A DNA stretch of 64,000 nucleotides, taken from CAZJUP01 sp964549275. GTDB taxonomy: Bacteria; Fidelibacterota; Marinisomatia; Marinisomatales; TCS55. Shown here one piece after another: positions 26,353 to 34,157 of this stretch. A program made the position numbers and the translations under genes. Within the stretch, counting starts at the first letter, position 1, and each line of letters opens with the position of its first letter. Below the pieces are notes generated by a model. That model was not told where the DNA came from. It did not search any database and worked only from the letters and a program-made list of their open reading frames with translations. The DNA lies in assembly GCA_964549275.1 (NCBI GenBank), contig CAZJUP010000004.1, forward strand, positions 124,001 to 188,000, read 5' to 3'.

Positions 26353-26377
26353 TCGGGGTCCCAAAAAGGGACCCCGA
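26353..26377. terminator. Hairpin between the two small membrane protein genes
   Basis: Arms TCGGGGTCCC and GGGACCCCGA form a perfect 10-bp GC-rich stem with an AAAAA loop (TTTTT on the minus strand), 14 nt after the first small gene's stop and about 25 nt before the next start. A T-run outside the stem is absent on the minus strand. It may be a weak terminator or a processing/stability element setting the ratio of the two paralogues. Confidence 0.5.
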
Positions 26378-26391
26378 TTTCCATCACTTCG

Positions 26392-26601
26392 TTAACCTAG
26401 GAACGAAACCAGTAACAACAGAGCCAGAAGACCTGCAAAACCGCCATCCAGGAATGAATCCACAAGATCGGTTAATCCACCTACCGGGTCAATCCCTGTT
26501 GAGTATAGGATGTTCACAAAGATAAAGAGCACAATTAGCCCTTTAACCAGTCCGACTATCCCGTCGACGACGTTTTTTACGGTTGTACTTACATCAGCCA
26601 T
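26392..26601 (-). CDS. Small hydrophobic membrane protein, paralogue 1
   Basis: A 69-residue protein of unknown function with two membrane segments (about 16-36 and 49-68) and a short amphipathic N-terminal helix. The linker has Asp/Gly (GIDPVGGLTDLVDSFLDGG). It has a near-ideal ribosome-binding site (AAGGAGG, 6 nt before the ATG), suggesting high expression. It is the tandem paralogue of the 70-residue protein that follows. A 13-bp hairpin lies in its leader. No known family is recognised. Confidence 0.72.
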   Translation of the reverse strand: MADVSTTVKNVVDGIVGLVKGLIVLFIFVNILYSTGIDPVGGLTDLVDSFLDGGFAGLLALLLLVSFLG

Positions 26602-26631
26602 GTATTTCCTCCTTGGGTTGGTTGAAATGAA

Positions 26632-26662
26632 GAAGGGGGGGTAGTCCGCCTACCCCCCCTTC
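26632..26662. promoter_or_regulatory. Strong 13-bp hairpin in the leader of the small membrane protein gene
   Basis: GAAGGGGGGGTAG / CTACCCCCCCTTC pairs perfectly with a 5-nt loop (TCCGC), about 30 nt upstream of the ATG at 26601 and 18 nt from its Shine-Dalgarno. With only divergent eno on the other side, it is not needed as a terminator for an upstream gene. It may stabilise the 5' end of the mRNA or regulate its translation. Confidence 0.5.
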
Positions 26663-26860
26663 AGGTCAATTTCGTTGTTTTTATGCATGGTATGTGATTG
26701 TAGTTCCAGAGTATCTCCAAAACGATTGGGGGAATTTAATACCAAAAATGAATTATTCAATAATTTTTACACTATTTTCATTTAGGGTGATTCCTCGACG
26801 ATAACCATTGTAAGTTGAAGAAAAATACTTCTAATTTTCATTGAAAATTTTGGAGATTTG
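26663..26860. other. Divergent intergenic region between the small membrane protein gene and eno
   Basis: This 198-bp AT-rich region must hold the promoters of both divergent units. An AATTATT-C-AATAATT palindrome lies at 26751-26765. I could not assign promoter boxes with confidence on either strand. The eno ribosome-binding site (GGAG) is at 26852-26855. Confidence 0.3.
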
Positions 26861-28147
26861 ATGTCATCAACAACAATATTGCGTGTAATCGGGCGGGAAA
26901 TCTTAGACTCTAGAGGCAATCCCACTGTAGAAGTAGATGTATATTTAAAAGACGGGACCCTGGGGAGAGCGGCCGTACCCTCTGGTGCCTCAACCGGAGA
27001 ACACGAAGCTGTAGAACTTCGTGATGGAGATAATACTCGGTTTCTCGGGAAAGGTGTTTTAAGAGCGGTTGAAAATGTAAACGCCATCCTTGGCCCTGCC
27101 ATAATTGGAAAAGAGGCTGCGAACCAAAAATTAATTGATGAAACTCTGATTGATACGGATGGTTCTCCGAACAAATCAATTCTTGGGGCAAATGCTATCT
27201 TGGGTGTATCCATGGCCACAGCCAAAGCAGGCGCCGCTTCTCTTAATATACCCTTATATCACTATTTCGGGAAGACAGATTCAGCGCTCCTCCCTATTCC
27301 TATGATGAATATTTTAAACGGAGGCAGCCATGCTGACAATAATGTAGATATTCAGGAATTTATGGTTTTCCCCACCGGTGCAGATTCTTTTTCATCTGCC
27401 CTTCAAATGGGTACAGAAACCTTTCATCATTTAAAATCAGTTTTAAAGCAAAAAGGGCTGAATACAGCTGTGGGTGATGAAGGCGGCTTTGCACCGAATT
27501 TACGTTCAAATGAAGAAGCAGTTGAAGTTATATTAGAGGCAATTGAGCAAACATCCTTTTCTGTGGGAAAAGATATGTTTCTTGCCTTAGATGTGGCGGC
27601 CAGTGAATTATATAGTGACGGGCTTTATCATCTTACCTCAGAAAACAAGCACCTCTCCTCACAAGAGATGGTGGACTTCCTAAAAACACTGGTTGAGCAG
27701 TATCCCATTATATCAATTGAAGATGGACTTTCTGAAGATGATTGGGAAGGCTGGTCTGTTATGACTGAAACGTTAGGGCATAAAATCCAAATTGTCGGGG
27801 ATGATCTTACTGTGACCAACATTAACAGACTGCAAAGGGCGATTGATGATAAAGCCATGAATGCAATCCTGATAAAACTGAATCAAATTGGTTCTGTTAC
27901 AGAAACCATAGAGGCAATTGAATTGGCCAGAAAAAATGGATATGGAGCCATTATCTCTCATCGGTCAGGAGAAACAGAAGATACAACAATTGCTGATTTT
28001 GCCGTTGCCATGGGCGTTGGACAGATTAAAACAGGATCCGCATCCAGAACAGACCGAATTTGTAAGTATAACCAGCTCTTAAGAATCGAATCCGCACTCG
28101 GTGACCGTGCCCGATTCCCAAATAAAAATATTATTGGGAGGTTATGA
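26861..28147 (+). CDS. eno: Enolase (phosphopyruvate hydratase)
   Basis: A 428-residue glycolytic enzyme that interconverts 2-phosphoglycerate and phosphoenolpyruvate. The family blocks are all visible: GREILDSRGNPTVEVDV, ILGANAILGVSMA, GGSHADNNVDIQEFM, GDEGGFAPN, the metal site SIEDGL, ILIKLNQIGSVTET with the catalytic Lys, and SHRSGETEDTTIADFAV. The ATG at 26861 follows GGAG by 5 nt; a TTG one codon upstream is also open. The stop overlaps the FtsB-like start (ATGA). Confidence 0.97.
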   Translation: MSSTTILRVIGREILDSRGNPTVEVDVYLKDGTLGRAAVPSGASTGEHEAVELRDGDNTRFLGKGVLRAVENVNAILGPAIIGKEAANQKLIDETLIDTDGSPNKSILGANAILGVSMATAKAGAASLNIPLYHYFGKTDSALLPIPMMNILNGGSHADNNVDIQEFMVFPTGADSFSSALQMGTETFHHLKSVLKQKGLNTAVGDEGGFAPNLRSNEEAVEVILEAIEQTSFSVGKDMFLALDVAASELYSDGLYHLTSENKHLSSQEMVDFLKTLVEQYPIISIEDGLSEDDWEGWSVMTETLGHKIQIVGDDLTVTNINRLQRAIDDKAMNAILIKLNQIGSVTETIEAIELARKNGYGAIISHRSGETEDTTIADFAVAMGVGQIKTGSASRTDRICKYNQLLRIESALGDRARFPNKNIIGRL

Positions 28148-28494
28148 GAAGACCCTCCTCATCCAAGCGTAATATTCGAAAACCGCGACATCAAAACAAT
28201 GCGGTATCGCAAAAACGAATTATTCGCATGCTCTTGGTTTTGGGCGCCTTAGCTTTATTGGTCATATTTTTCTTTGGAGACCATGGATTATATCAACTTT
28301 TCAAACTTAGAACTGAACGGCAGGAAGTTCAGGTCGCAATTAATAATTTGAGAAAAGAAAAGCAGAAATTAGAAGAACAAAAAACAAGACTTCAGACGGA
28401 CTATAAATATATTGAAAAACTTGCCCGGGAAAAATACCGAATGGCAAAACGGGGAGAAAAAGTATATAAAGTTATTGAAAAAGGAAAAGAATAA
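28144..28494 (+). CDS. Septum formation initiator (FtsB/DivIC-like) protein
   Basis: A 116-residue single-pass protein. It has a basic cytoplasmic N-terminus (1-26), one membrane helix (about 27-45), a coiled coil (about 52-88, rich in Lys/Glu/Gln heptads) and a C-terminal LAREKYRMAKRGEKVYK, the FtsB/DivIC signature. It joins the divisome subcomplex with FtsL and FtsQ-type proteins. The eno-ftsB order is common in bacteria and supports the call. Confidence 0.88.
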   Translation: MRRPSSSKRNIRKPRHQNNAVSQKRIIRMLLVLGALALLVIFFFGDHGLYQLFKLRTERQEVQVAINNLRKEKQKLEEQKTRLQTDYKYIEKLAREKYRMAKRGEKVYKVIEKGKE

Positions 28495-28499
28495 CTCTT

Positions 28500-29222
28500 T
28501 TATTTCCCATTTGATTTTTTCTGGACGTAAGCATCTAAATATATTTCGACCCGTCTATTTTTCCCTCGTGCCAATTCCAACGCCAATTTGCTTTTTCCCA
28601 CTGTATTCAGATCAATATCGGGTCTGAATTCTCCGTATCCCATAGCAGAAAACCTGCGTTCCGGCAATCCCGAATAGGTGCTTAATTGCTTTACAATATT
28701 TAACGCCCGTGTAGTTGAAAGATCCCAGTTGCTCTTAAATTTTGCTTGATCTGGTAAAGGCAAATCATCGGTGTGTCCCTCGCACCGTATTTCTACATTG
28801 AGTTCTTCTCCTCTTTTGCGGATGGCTTTAATAAAATTATTGTAAGCCGGATTATTAATAACATTCAAAATTTTCGATACTCGAATTAATTCTCCAGCCT
28901 TTTGCAACAGGGGAGTAACTTCTGGCCTTAAATCAGCTTCTAGAGAATTGAAAAGTTTTCCTCCTGTCATAGTAATCCGAACACCCTTGGTCACCCGTTC
29001 AACTTGAACATCAGTAGATTCTAAGTCCTTTAATTGATAATAGCTTTCATCCAACAGAAGGTTTATTACCCTATCGATGTGTTTTTCAGATTCGTTAGTA
29101 ATCACCAAAAGCAACACAAAAAAGGATAATAATAATGTGACTAAATCGGAAAAAGTTAAAGCCCAAGATGTACTCTTTGCTCGAGCTTCCATTCCGGATA
29201 CACCTTGGGGGACTGTTGTCAT
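28500..29222 (-). CDS. motB: MotB-like OmpA-domain stator protein
   Basis: A 240-residue protein from the ATG at 29222, directly after the motA stop; a longer frame to 29258 would overlap motA. Its single membrane helix contains the ion-binding Asp (FSDLVTLLLSFFVLLLV), followed by a plug/linker region and a C-terminal OmpA-like peptidoglycan-binding domain (CEGHTDDLPLP, AMGYGEFRP, NRRVEIYL). With MotA it forms an ion-driven stator. No flagellar genes occur in the window, so a flagellar or other (gliding/ExbD-like) role is open. Confidence 0.85.
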   Translation of the reverse strand: MTTVPQGVSGMEARAKSTSWALTFSDLVTLLLSFFVLLLVITNESEKHIDRVINLLLDESYYQLKDLESTDVQVERVTKGVRITMTGGKLFNSLEADLRPEVTPLLQKAGELIRVSKILNVINNPAYNNFIKAIRKRGEELNVEIRCEGHTDDLPLPDQAKFKSNWDLSTTRALNIVKQLSTYSGLPERRFSAMGYGEFRPDIDLNTVGKSKLALELARGKNRRVEIYLDAYVQKKSNGK

Positions 29223-29223
29223 T

Positions 29224-30048
29224 TTAAACGATTTCTTTTCTGAGTCTTGTGGGAACAAAAGTCATCAGTTTTTCCCGGATAAGAATCGGATGATCTTTTT
29301 TGTGGATACTGATTATTCCCTCCATTACAATCAATTTAAGCATTAGTTCTTCATCAGACTTTCTTTTGAGTTTTCCACCGATAGGTAAAAAAACCAAATT
29401 CGATAAAAGTACTCCATAAAATGTCGTGATTAATGCTAAACCCATCCCTCCTAAAAGTTCAGCGAATTTTTTAGAGGCATCAAATTCAATAATATCCAAG
29501 GTTGTGGGATCACCGGAAAAATTGTTCATCATCACAATCAAACCCATCACGGTACCTAACATTCCAAAGGCCGGTGCGTAAGACCCCATATAAAAAAATA
29601 TCTCCTGCCCGATACTATGGCGACGTTCCATATTGGATAATTCTAATTTAAGGAATTGACGCAGACGACTTGCCTCTTTTTCTGTGATAGCTAATTCTAT
29701 TCCATCTCTTAAAAACTTGTCCTGAACTTTTGGTAAATCTGATTCTAAGGCCATCAGCCCTTTTTTCCTGGCTTTCTCTCCTTTTTCCACAATTTCATCT
29801 ATCATATTGTCGTAGGTCAGAGTATCTTCCTCGAATACTTTTTTGAACACTGCATATAAATTTGCCACATTTTTTAACGGATAATTCACGAGAGTCGCCG
29901 CAATCGTTCCTCCCAGTACGATAATAATGGAATTCAAATTAAAGAACCAATATAGGTCTCCCCCTCCCCGTAATGTTCCCATTGCAATAATGCCGAGGCC
30001 AGCTATCAGTCCGATGGCTGTTCCAAAGTCTAAGCGTTTTTCCCTCAT
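29224..30048 (-). CDS. motA: MotA-like stator protein
   Basis: A 274-residue membrane protein of MotA length with four membrane helices (about 8-25, 35-55, 150-175, 190-215) and the typical cytoplasmic loop. SYAPAFGMLGTVMGLI carries the conserved Pro/Gly motif of helix 3 and LGGMGLALITTFYGVLLSNLV that of helix 4. It pairs with the adjacent MotB-like protein (1-nt gap) as an ion channel that converts proton or sodium flow into torque. Confidence 0.87.
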   Translation of the reverse strand: MREKRLDFGTAIGLIAGLGIIAMGTLRGGGDLYWFFNLNSIIIVLGGTIAATLVNYPLKNVANLYAVFKKVFEEDTLTYDNMIDEIVEKGEKARKKGLMALESDLPKVQDKFLRDGIELAITEKEASRLRQFLKLELSNMERRHSIGQEIFFYMGSYAPAFGMLGTVMGLIVMMNNFSGDPTTLDIIEFDASKKFAELLGGMGLALITTFYGVLLSNLVFLPIGGKLKRKSDEELMLKLIVMEGIISIHKKDHPILIREKLMTFVPTRLRKEIV

Positions 30049-30089
30049 GTTTATTTTAGTCCTTTTACCGTGTAAATTTTAAAGAAAAA

Positions 30090-30917
30090 TTAATCCTTTT
30101 GTTTTCCTTTTGATAGATACTTGCTTGCTTTGTATAAATCATTTTTTTCTTTTTCACTTAACGCGTCATACCCTTCCTTATTTATTTTATCTAATAAGCG
30201 ATCAACATTTCTTTGGGTATTCTGCTTTTCTTTTTTGGTTTTTTCCTTTTTCTGGTGAGTGTAATTAATCAACAAGTTTCGAATCCACAGTTGAAAAAAA
30301 TTCCATTTCCAGGGTGATTTTAAATATACATATCCAATCACCATCCCAGAAAGATGGGTCAAGTGACTTATGGCCGATCCCTGGCCTCCAAGAGAAGAAA
30401 CAAACGCCAAAGTTCCGATAAGAATTACAAAATATTTGACTCTAATTGGAAATAAAAAATAGAGAAGGATGTGTCGGTTAGGAAACATAAGTCCATAGGC
30501 CAGCAGAACACCATAAATTGCCCCACTGGCTCCTATAAGCACAGTAAACGGTGCGGAAAGATTAAACAATAGCCAGACCAGACCAGAACCCACTCCCGTC
30601 ACAAAATAATACTTTAGAAATTCTTTCCGACCCCAAATTGATTCCATTTCTGATCCAAACATCCACAGAACAACCATATTTATTAGGATATGAAAAACAT
30701 CTCCATGAATAAACATATAGGTCACGGGCTGCCAAAGCATAGGCCAAACCGTGGAAGAAGACAGACCAAAAATATCCGCAATATCAAACTGCTCTTTTGC
30801 CACTACCCGAAGAACAAACAGGGTAATGTTGATGCCGATAAGCCAACGAATGGCATCGGTAAAATACCGGGGATAAAATGAAACATTCCCCTGGTCTGAT
30901 TGAAGTTGATAACGCAT
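30090..30917 (-). CDS. Rhomboid intramembrane serine protease
   Basis: About 275 residues from the ATG at 30917, which follows the upstream stop by 2 nt. It has six or more membrane helices. The catalytic dyad is S131 in GASGAIYG and H188 in HLTHLSGM. HILINMVVLWMFG and the preceding H71 (FIHGDVFH) are the conserved L1/TM2 segments. A cytoplasmic tail (about 225-275, ending in an LDKINKEGYDALSEKEK-type helix) matches the C-terminal add-on seen in FCB-group rhomboids. It cleaves membrane protein substrates; targets are unknown. Confidence 0.9.
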   Translation of the reverse strand: MRYQLQSDQGNVSFYPRYFTDAIRWLIGINITLFVLRVVAKEQFDIADIFGLSSSTVWPMLWQPVTYMFIHGDVFHILINMVVLWMFGSEMESIWGRKEFLKYYFVTGVGSGLVWLLFNLSAPFTVLIGASGAIYGVLLAYGLMFPNRHILLYFLFPIRVKYFVILIGTLAFVSSLGGQGSAISHLTHLSGMVIGYVYLKSPWKWNFFQLWIRNLLINYTHQKKEKTKKEKQNTQRNVDRLLDKINKEGYDALSEKEKNDLYKASKYLSKGKQKD

Positions 30918-30919
30918 CG

Positions 30920-31777
30920 TTAAACCATGTGTCTTAGTTTTTTCTGTTTCATCCAATTGACAGGATTTATTAGTGGAGTCATCGTACTCTTCGGTGCTTC
31001 GGGGACTATCAGTTGAGGCATCGAAATAAATTTAGCTCGTATTCCCCACTCATCCTGACGATTAAATATAACATAACTAAGGCTTATAAAAAAATCTCGT
31101 GGAAGGTTTCCTCCAAATCCGCTAAAGCCATATTCTTTCAGACCATCTCGTATTATGGTTGTACAACTTCTGGAAAAAAAGCTGAACCCCTGATATTTTT
31201 CTGGCTGAATTGGCTTGACAGGTGAATTGTGAATAATGTTCAACTGATTCCGATAAATTGCCGACAATTTTTCTACATCCATTCCTTCAATTCTCAGAAC
31301 GTGAATGGTTCGCATAAAGTTTCGTCCGAATTTATCTAAATAGGCTTTACCATCAGGAAGAATTTCAAACTTATCATTATTTGGGGAAGGGGCAAATTCT
31401 CCTAAAGCCGGACGATACATATATTCCGCAATATCCATCACCTCATTTTCATTGATGAGATGGGAAAAATTAAAAATATCCCCATTCACATTTATGGCAT
31501 TATGTCCAAAAAGTGAAGCGGGGTACTTTATTAACCTTTCATTATAGTATACATCAACAAAAGGTCGTACCGGTGGTGGAGTATCCGGCCATAGGATGAG
31601 AATGGGTTTTTTTGTTTCATAATCTTTCTGGGGTAAAAACCGGGCTCTCACAGGTTTATTCAGCCAATGGGTAAGATACCCTTCCCAAATATTTTTCCCC
31701 TCTAAAAAACGAATTTTGTTATCCTCCAAGTAAGGACCGTTCTCCCCCATTCGTAATATCCCTTTTATCCTCTCCAT
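30920..31777 (-). CDS. Unknown protein, possible permuted papain-like (DUF4105-type) fold
   Basis: A 285-residue protein with no signal peptide. I do not recognise the family. Residues ~75-215 show a pattern like the circularly permuted papain-like proteins: a His on a strand in SLFGHNAINVNG (H92), then after a helical region FFSRSCTTIIRDGL (C205), comparable to NCTTxIRD of DUF4105. This could mean an amidase, peptidase or acyltransferase activity. The N-terminal ~60 residues look like a separate small beta domain. It overlaps the recO stop by 1 nt and is followed 2 nt later by the rhomboid gene. Confidence 0.5.
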   Translation of the reverse strand: MERIKGILRMGENGPYLEDNKIRFLEGKNIWEGYLTHWLNKPVRARFLPQKDYETKKPILILWPDTPPPVRPFVDVYYNERLIKYPASLFGHNAINVNGDIFNFSHLINENEVMDIAEYMYRPALGEFAPSPNNDKFEILPDGKAYLDKFGRNFMRTIHVLRIEGMDVEKLSAIYRNQLNIIHNSPVKPIQPEKYQGFSFFSRSCTTIIRDGLKEYGFSGFGGNLPRDFFISLSYVIFNRQDEWGIRAKFISMPQLIVPEAPKSTMTPLINPVNWMKQKKLRHMV

Positions 31778-32463
31778 CAGATAAATAAATCCTTCAAAAT
31801 CTTTAAGGATTTCAGATGTTGAATAGAATCAAAATGGACCTGCAAATGTGTATTTAAATAATCACTGATTACTTTTCGATCCGCAGCTGTTACAGTCAGG
31901 TTTTTATCAGCGCCAGACTCACCTCTGCTAAACATGGTGAAAATCATTTTTGTATTTGGTCCTGCATAAGGATCTGGTAAAGGATAGTGGTCTACTTCTC
32001 CGAGAGAAAAATTTGGCCGGAAACCAAGTAGGGTGAGAAGACGGTATTCATAAAACCAGAATATTAGATTTAAATGATTTTGTTCTGTTTCCACCCACTT
32101 CAGCGCTTTAATCAGTTCATCAAATAAATCGGCGTGAGTATCCTGTTCAGTTAAACATCGGTCTGTCAGTTCAACCATGGCCATTCCATAAGCAATTTTT
32201 TTCAAATCTTCTGATATATTTAGCCAAGGAGTCATAAAGGCAGACTTTGAAATTGTCTGCAAATCCCGGTTTTGTTTATAATAAAAAACCAAATCCAAAT
32301 AATTCATGGGTTGAAAATAAGAAGCTGTTGGAGATTTTTTTCTCCGAGCACCATGCACAATAAACCCTAATTTCCCCATTTCCCGAGTGAAACACCTTGC
32401 AATGATACTTGTTTCGCTATAGGGAAACCGCTTGAGAACAATAGCTTCAGAAGATGTAATCAT
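31777..32463 (-). CDS. recO: DNA repair protein RecO
   Basis: About 228 residues. The N-terminal OB-fold has SSEAIVLKRFPYSETS and the family's GxxxFIVHGARRKKS segment, followed by the helical C-terminal domain. RecO loads RecA at single-strand gaps together with RecR. I use the ATG at 32463 (GAGG just upstream); a TTG three codons earlier is also open. It lies about 40 nt after proS on the same strand. Confidence 0.9.
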   Translation of the reverse strand: MITSSEAIVLKRFPYSETSIIARCFTREMGKLGFIVHGARRKKSPTASYFQPMNYLDLVFYYKQNRDLQTISKSAFMTPWLNISEDLKKIAYGMAMVELTDRCLTEQDTHADLFDELIKALKWVETEQNHLNLIFWFYEYRLLTLLGFRPNFSLGEVDHYPLPDPYAGPNTKMIFTMFSRGESGADKNLTVTAADRKVISDYLNTHLQVHFDSIQHLKSLKILKDLFI

Positions 32464-32506
32464 AAACCTCAAAAACCAATCTGACCAACATCAGAACATC
32501 GTTGCC

Positions 32507-33976
32507 CTAATAGGCCTTGGCAAAAATCACTTCATGTTTGGCCGGTTTACCCGAATAGATGCAAAAGAGTTTCTTTGGTTTTTCATCGAAAGGAATAACA
32601 CGAATCGTTGCTTTTGTTTCTGTTTTAATAGCGTCTTCTGTCTCTGCAGTCCCATCCCAACCGCACCGTACAAAACCACCCTTATTATTTAAAATTTCCT
32701 TGAACTCCTCGTACCCATCTACAGAAAATGTATTGTCTTCTCGAAATTGTTTTGCTTGGTTAAATAGCCCTGTCTGAATTTCATCTAAGAGGGTAGGAAC
32801 AGCTGATGTTAATTCGTCTTTATTGAAAAATAACTTTTTGCCAGTATCCCGACGAACAAGAACAACTTTCCCCTCTTTGACATCCCTGGGTCCGATTTCT
32901 AAACGTAATGGAACGCCCTTCATTTCCCAATCGTTAAATTTAAATCCGGGGCTGTCACTGCGCCAGTCTTTGTGAATACGAATTTTCTTTTTTCTTAATT
33001 CATCTACAAGTGGATTTAGATAGGCCTCTACGCGGTTGCGTTCCTCATCTTTTCGGTAAATGGGTACTACTACAACCTGGTGCGGAGCAATTTTCGGCGG
33101 AAGACGTAAACCTTTGTCATCACCATGAGCCATAATTACAGCACCAACAAGACGGGTGCTCACACCCCAACTGGTAGCATAAACTAAATCTTCTTTATTA
33201 TCCTTTGTTTGAAAAGTAACTCCGAATGCCTTGGCAAAATTCTGCCCCAAGTTGTGAGAGGTCCCAGCCTGAAGTGCCCTTTTGTCTCCCATCATAGCTT
33301 CGATACAATAAGTCATTTCAGCACCTGCAAATTTCTCCGATTCAGATTTTAGACCTGTATGGACAGGTATGGCCAGATAATCTTCTGCAAGTTGGCGGTA
33401 TAATTCCAAAATTTTGAGTGTTTCTTCTTCCGCTTCTTCAGCCGTGGCATGGGCTGTATGACCTTCCTGCCAAAGAAATTCTGTTGTTCGAAGAAACAAT
33501 CGTGTCCGCATTTCCCATCTCACCACATTGGCCCATTGGTTGATAAGCAGGGGTAAGTCTCGATAGGACTGTATCCATTTTTTATACATGGACCAAATTA
33601 CGGTCTCAGAGGTAGGACGAATGATAATTTCTTCTTCCAGCCGAGAAGTCGGATCTACAACGACACCGTGATTCTCATCAGCTTTCAAACGCGTGTGAGT
33701 TACTACGGCGCATTCTTTTGCAAATCCTTCGACATGTTCTGCTTCCCGGGCTAAAAATGATTTAGGAATAAACAGAGGGAAATAAGCATTAACGTGACCT
33801 GTGGCCTTTATCATTTTATCAAACGCTTCTTTAATATTGTCCCACAGGGAAAACCCGTAGGGCTTAACTACCATAGTGCCTTTTACAGGCCCATAGTCAG
33901 CCAATCCGGCTTTGGTCACCACATCTGTGTACCAAGCAGCATAATCTTTACTTTGGGGTGTTACACCTTTTGTCAT
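32507..33976 (-). CDS. proS: Prolyl-tRNA synthetase, archaeal/eukaryote-like type
   Basis: A 489-residue class II synthetase. Motif 2 region RWEMRTRLFLRTTEFLWQEGHTAHAT and motif 3 region LVGAVIMAHGDDKGLRLPP are visible. There is no large editing insertion between motifs 2 and 3, and the C-terminus has an extra domain after the anticodon-binding domain ending in Tyr (EVIFAKAY). Those traits mark the archaeal-type ProS that occurs in a subset of bacteria, instead of the longer bacterial form. It charges tRNA-Pro. Confidence 0.95.
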   Translation of the reverse strand: MTKGVTPQSKDYAAWYTDVVTKAGLADYGPVKGTMVVKPYGFSLWDNIKEAFDKMIKATGHVNAYFPLFIPKSFLAREAEHVEGFAKECAVVTHTRLKADENHGVVVDPTSRLEEEIIIRPTSETVIWSMYKKWIQSYRDLPLLINQWANVVRWEMRTRLFLRTTEFLWQEGHTAHATAEEAEEETLKILELYRQLAEDYLAIPVHTGLKSESEKFAGAEMTYCIEAMMGDKRALQAGTSHNLGQNFAKAFGVTFQTKDNKEDLVYATSWGVSTRLVGAVIMAHGDDKGLRLPPKIAPHQVVVVPIYRKDEERNRVEAYLNPLVDELRKKKIRIHKDWRSDSPGFKFNDWEMKGVPLRLEIGPRDVKEGKVVLVRRDTGKKLFFNKDELTSAVPTLLDEIQTGLFNQAKQFREDNTFSVDGYEEFKEILNNKGGFVRCGWDGTAETEDAIKTETKATIRVIPFDEKPKKLFCIYSGKPAKHEVIFAKAY

Positions 33977-34157
33977 TGTTCTTTCTGGTTTATCACATAT
34001 TATAGGGCAATGGAACTGAAAAAGGATATTGCCCGAAAACAGTCCGGAAATTACCGGGACTTAGAGGGGCATTCAATGGAATTATTTATTTTCAACATTG
34101 CTCTTGAGCTTCCACTCAGGTAGTTTCACCCCAAATTTAAATGAGGTAACAACAGGA

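Noticed and set aside
26782..27225. 147-codon minus-strand frame over the eno start
   Set aside because: Antisense to the highly conserved enolase N-terminus, with no recognisable protein motif or ribosome-binding site.
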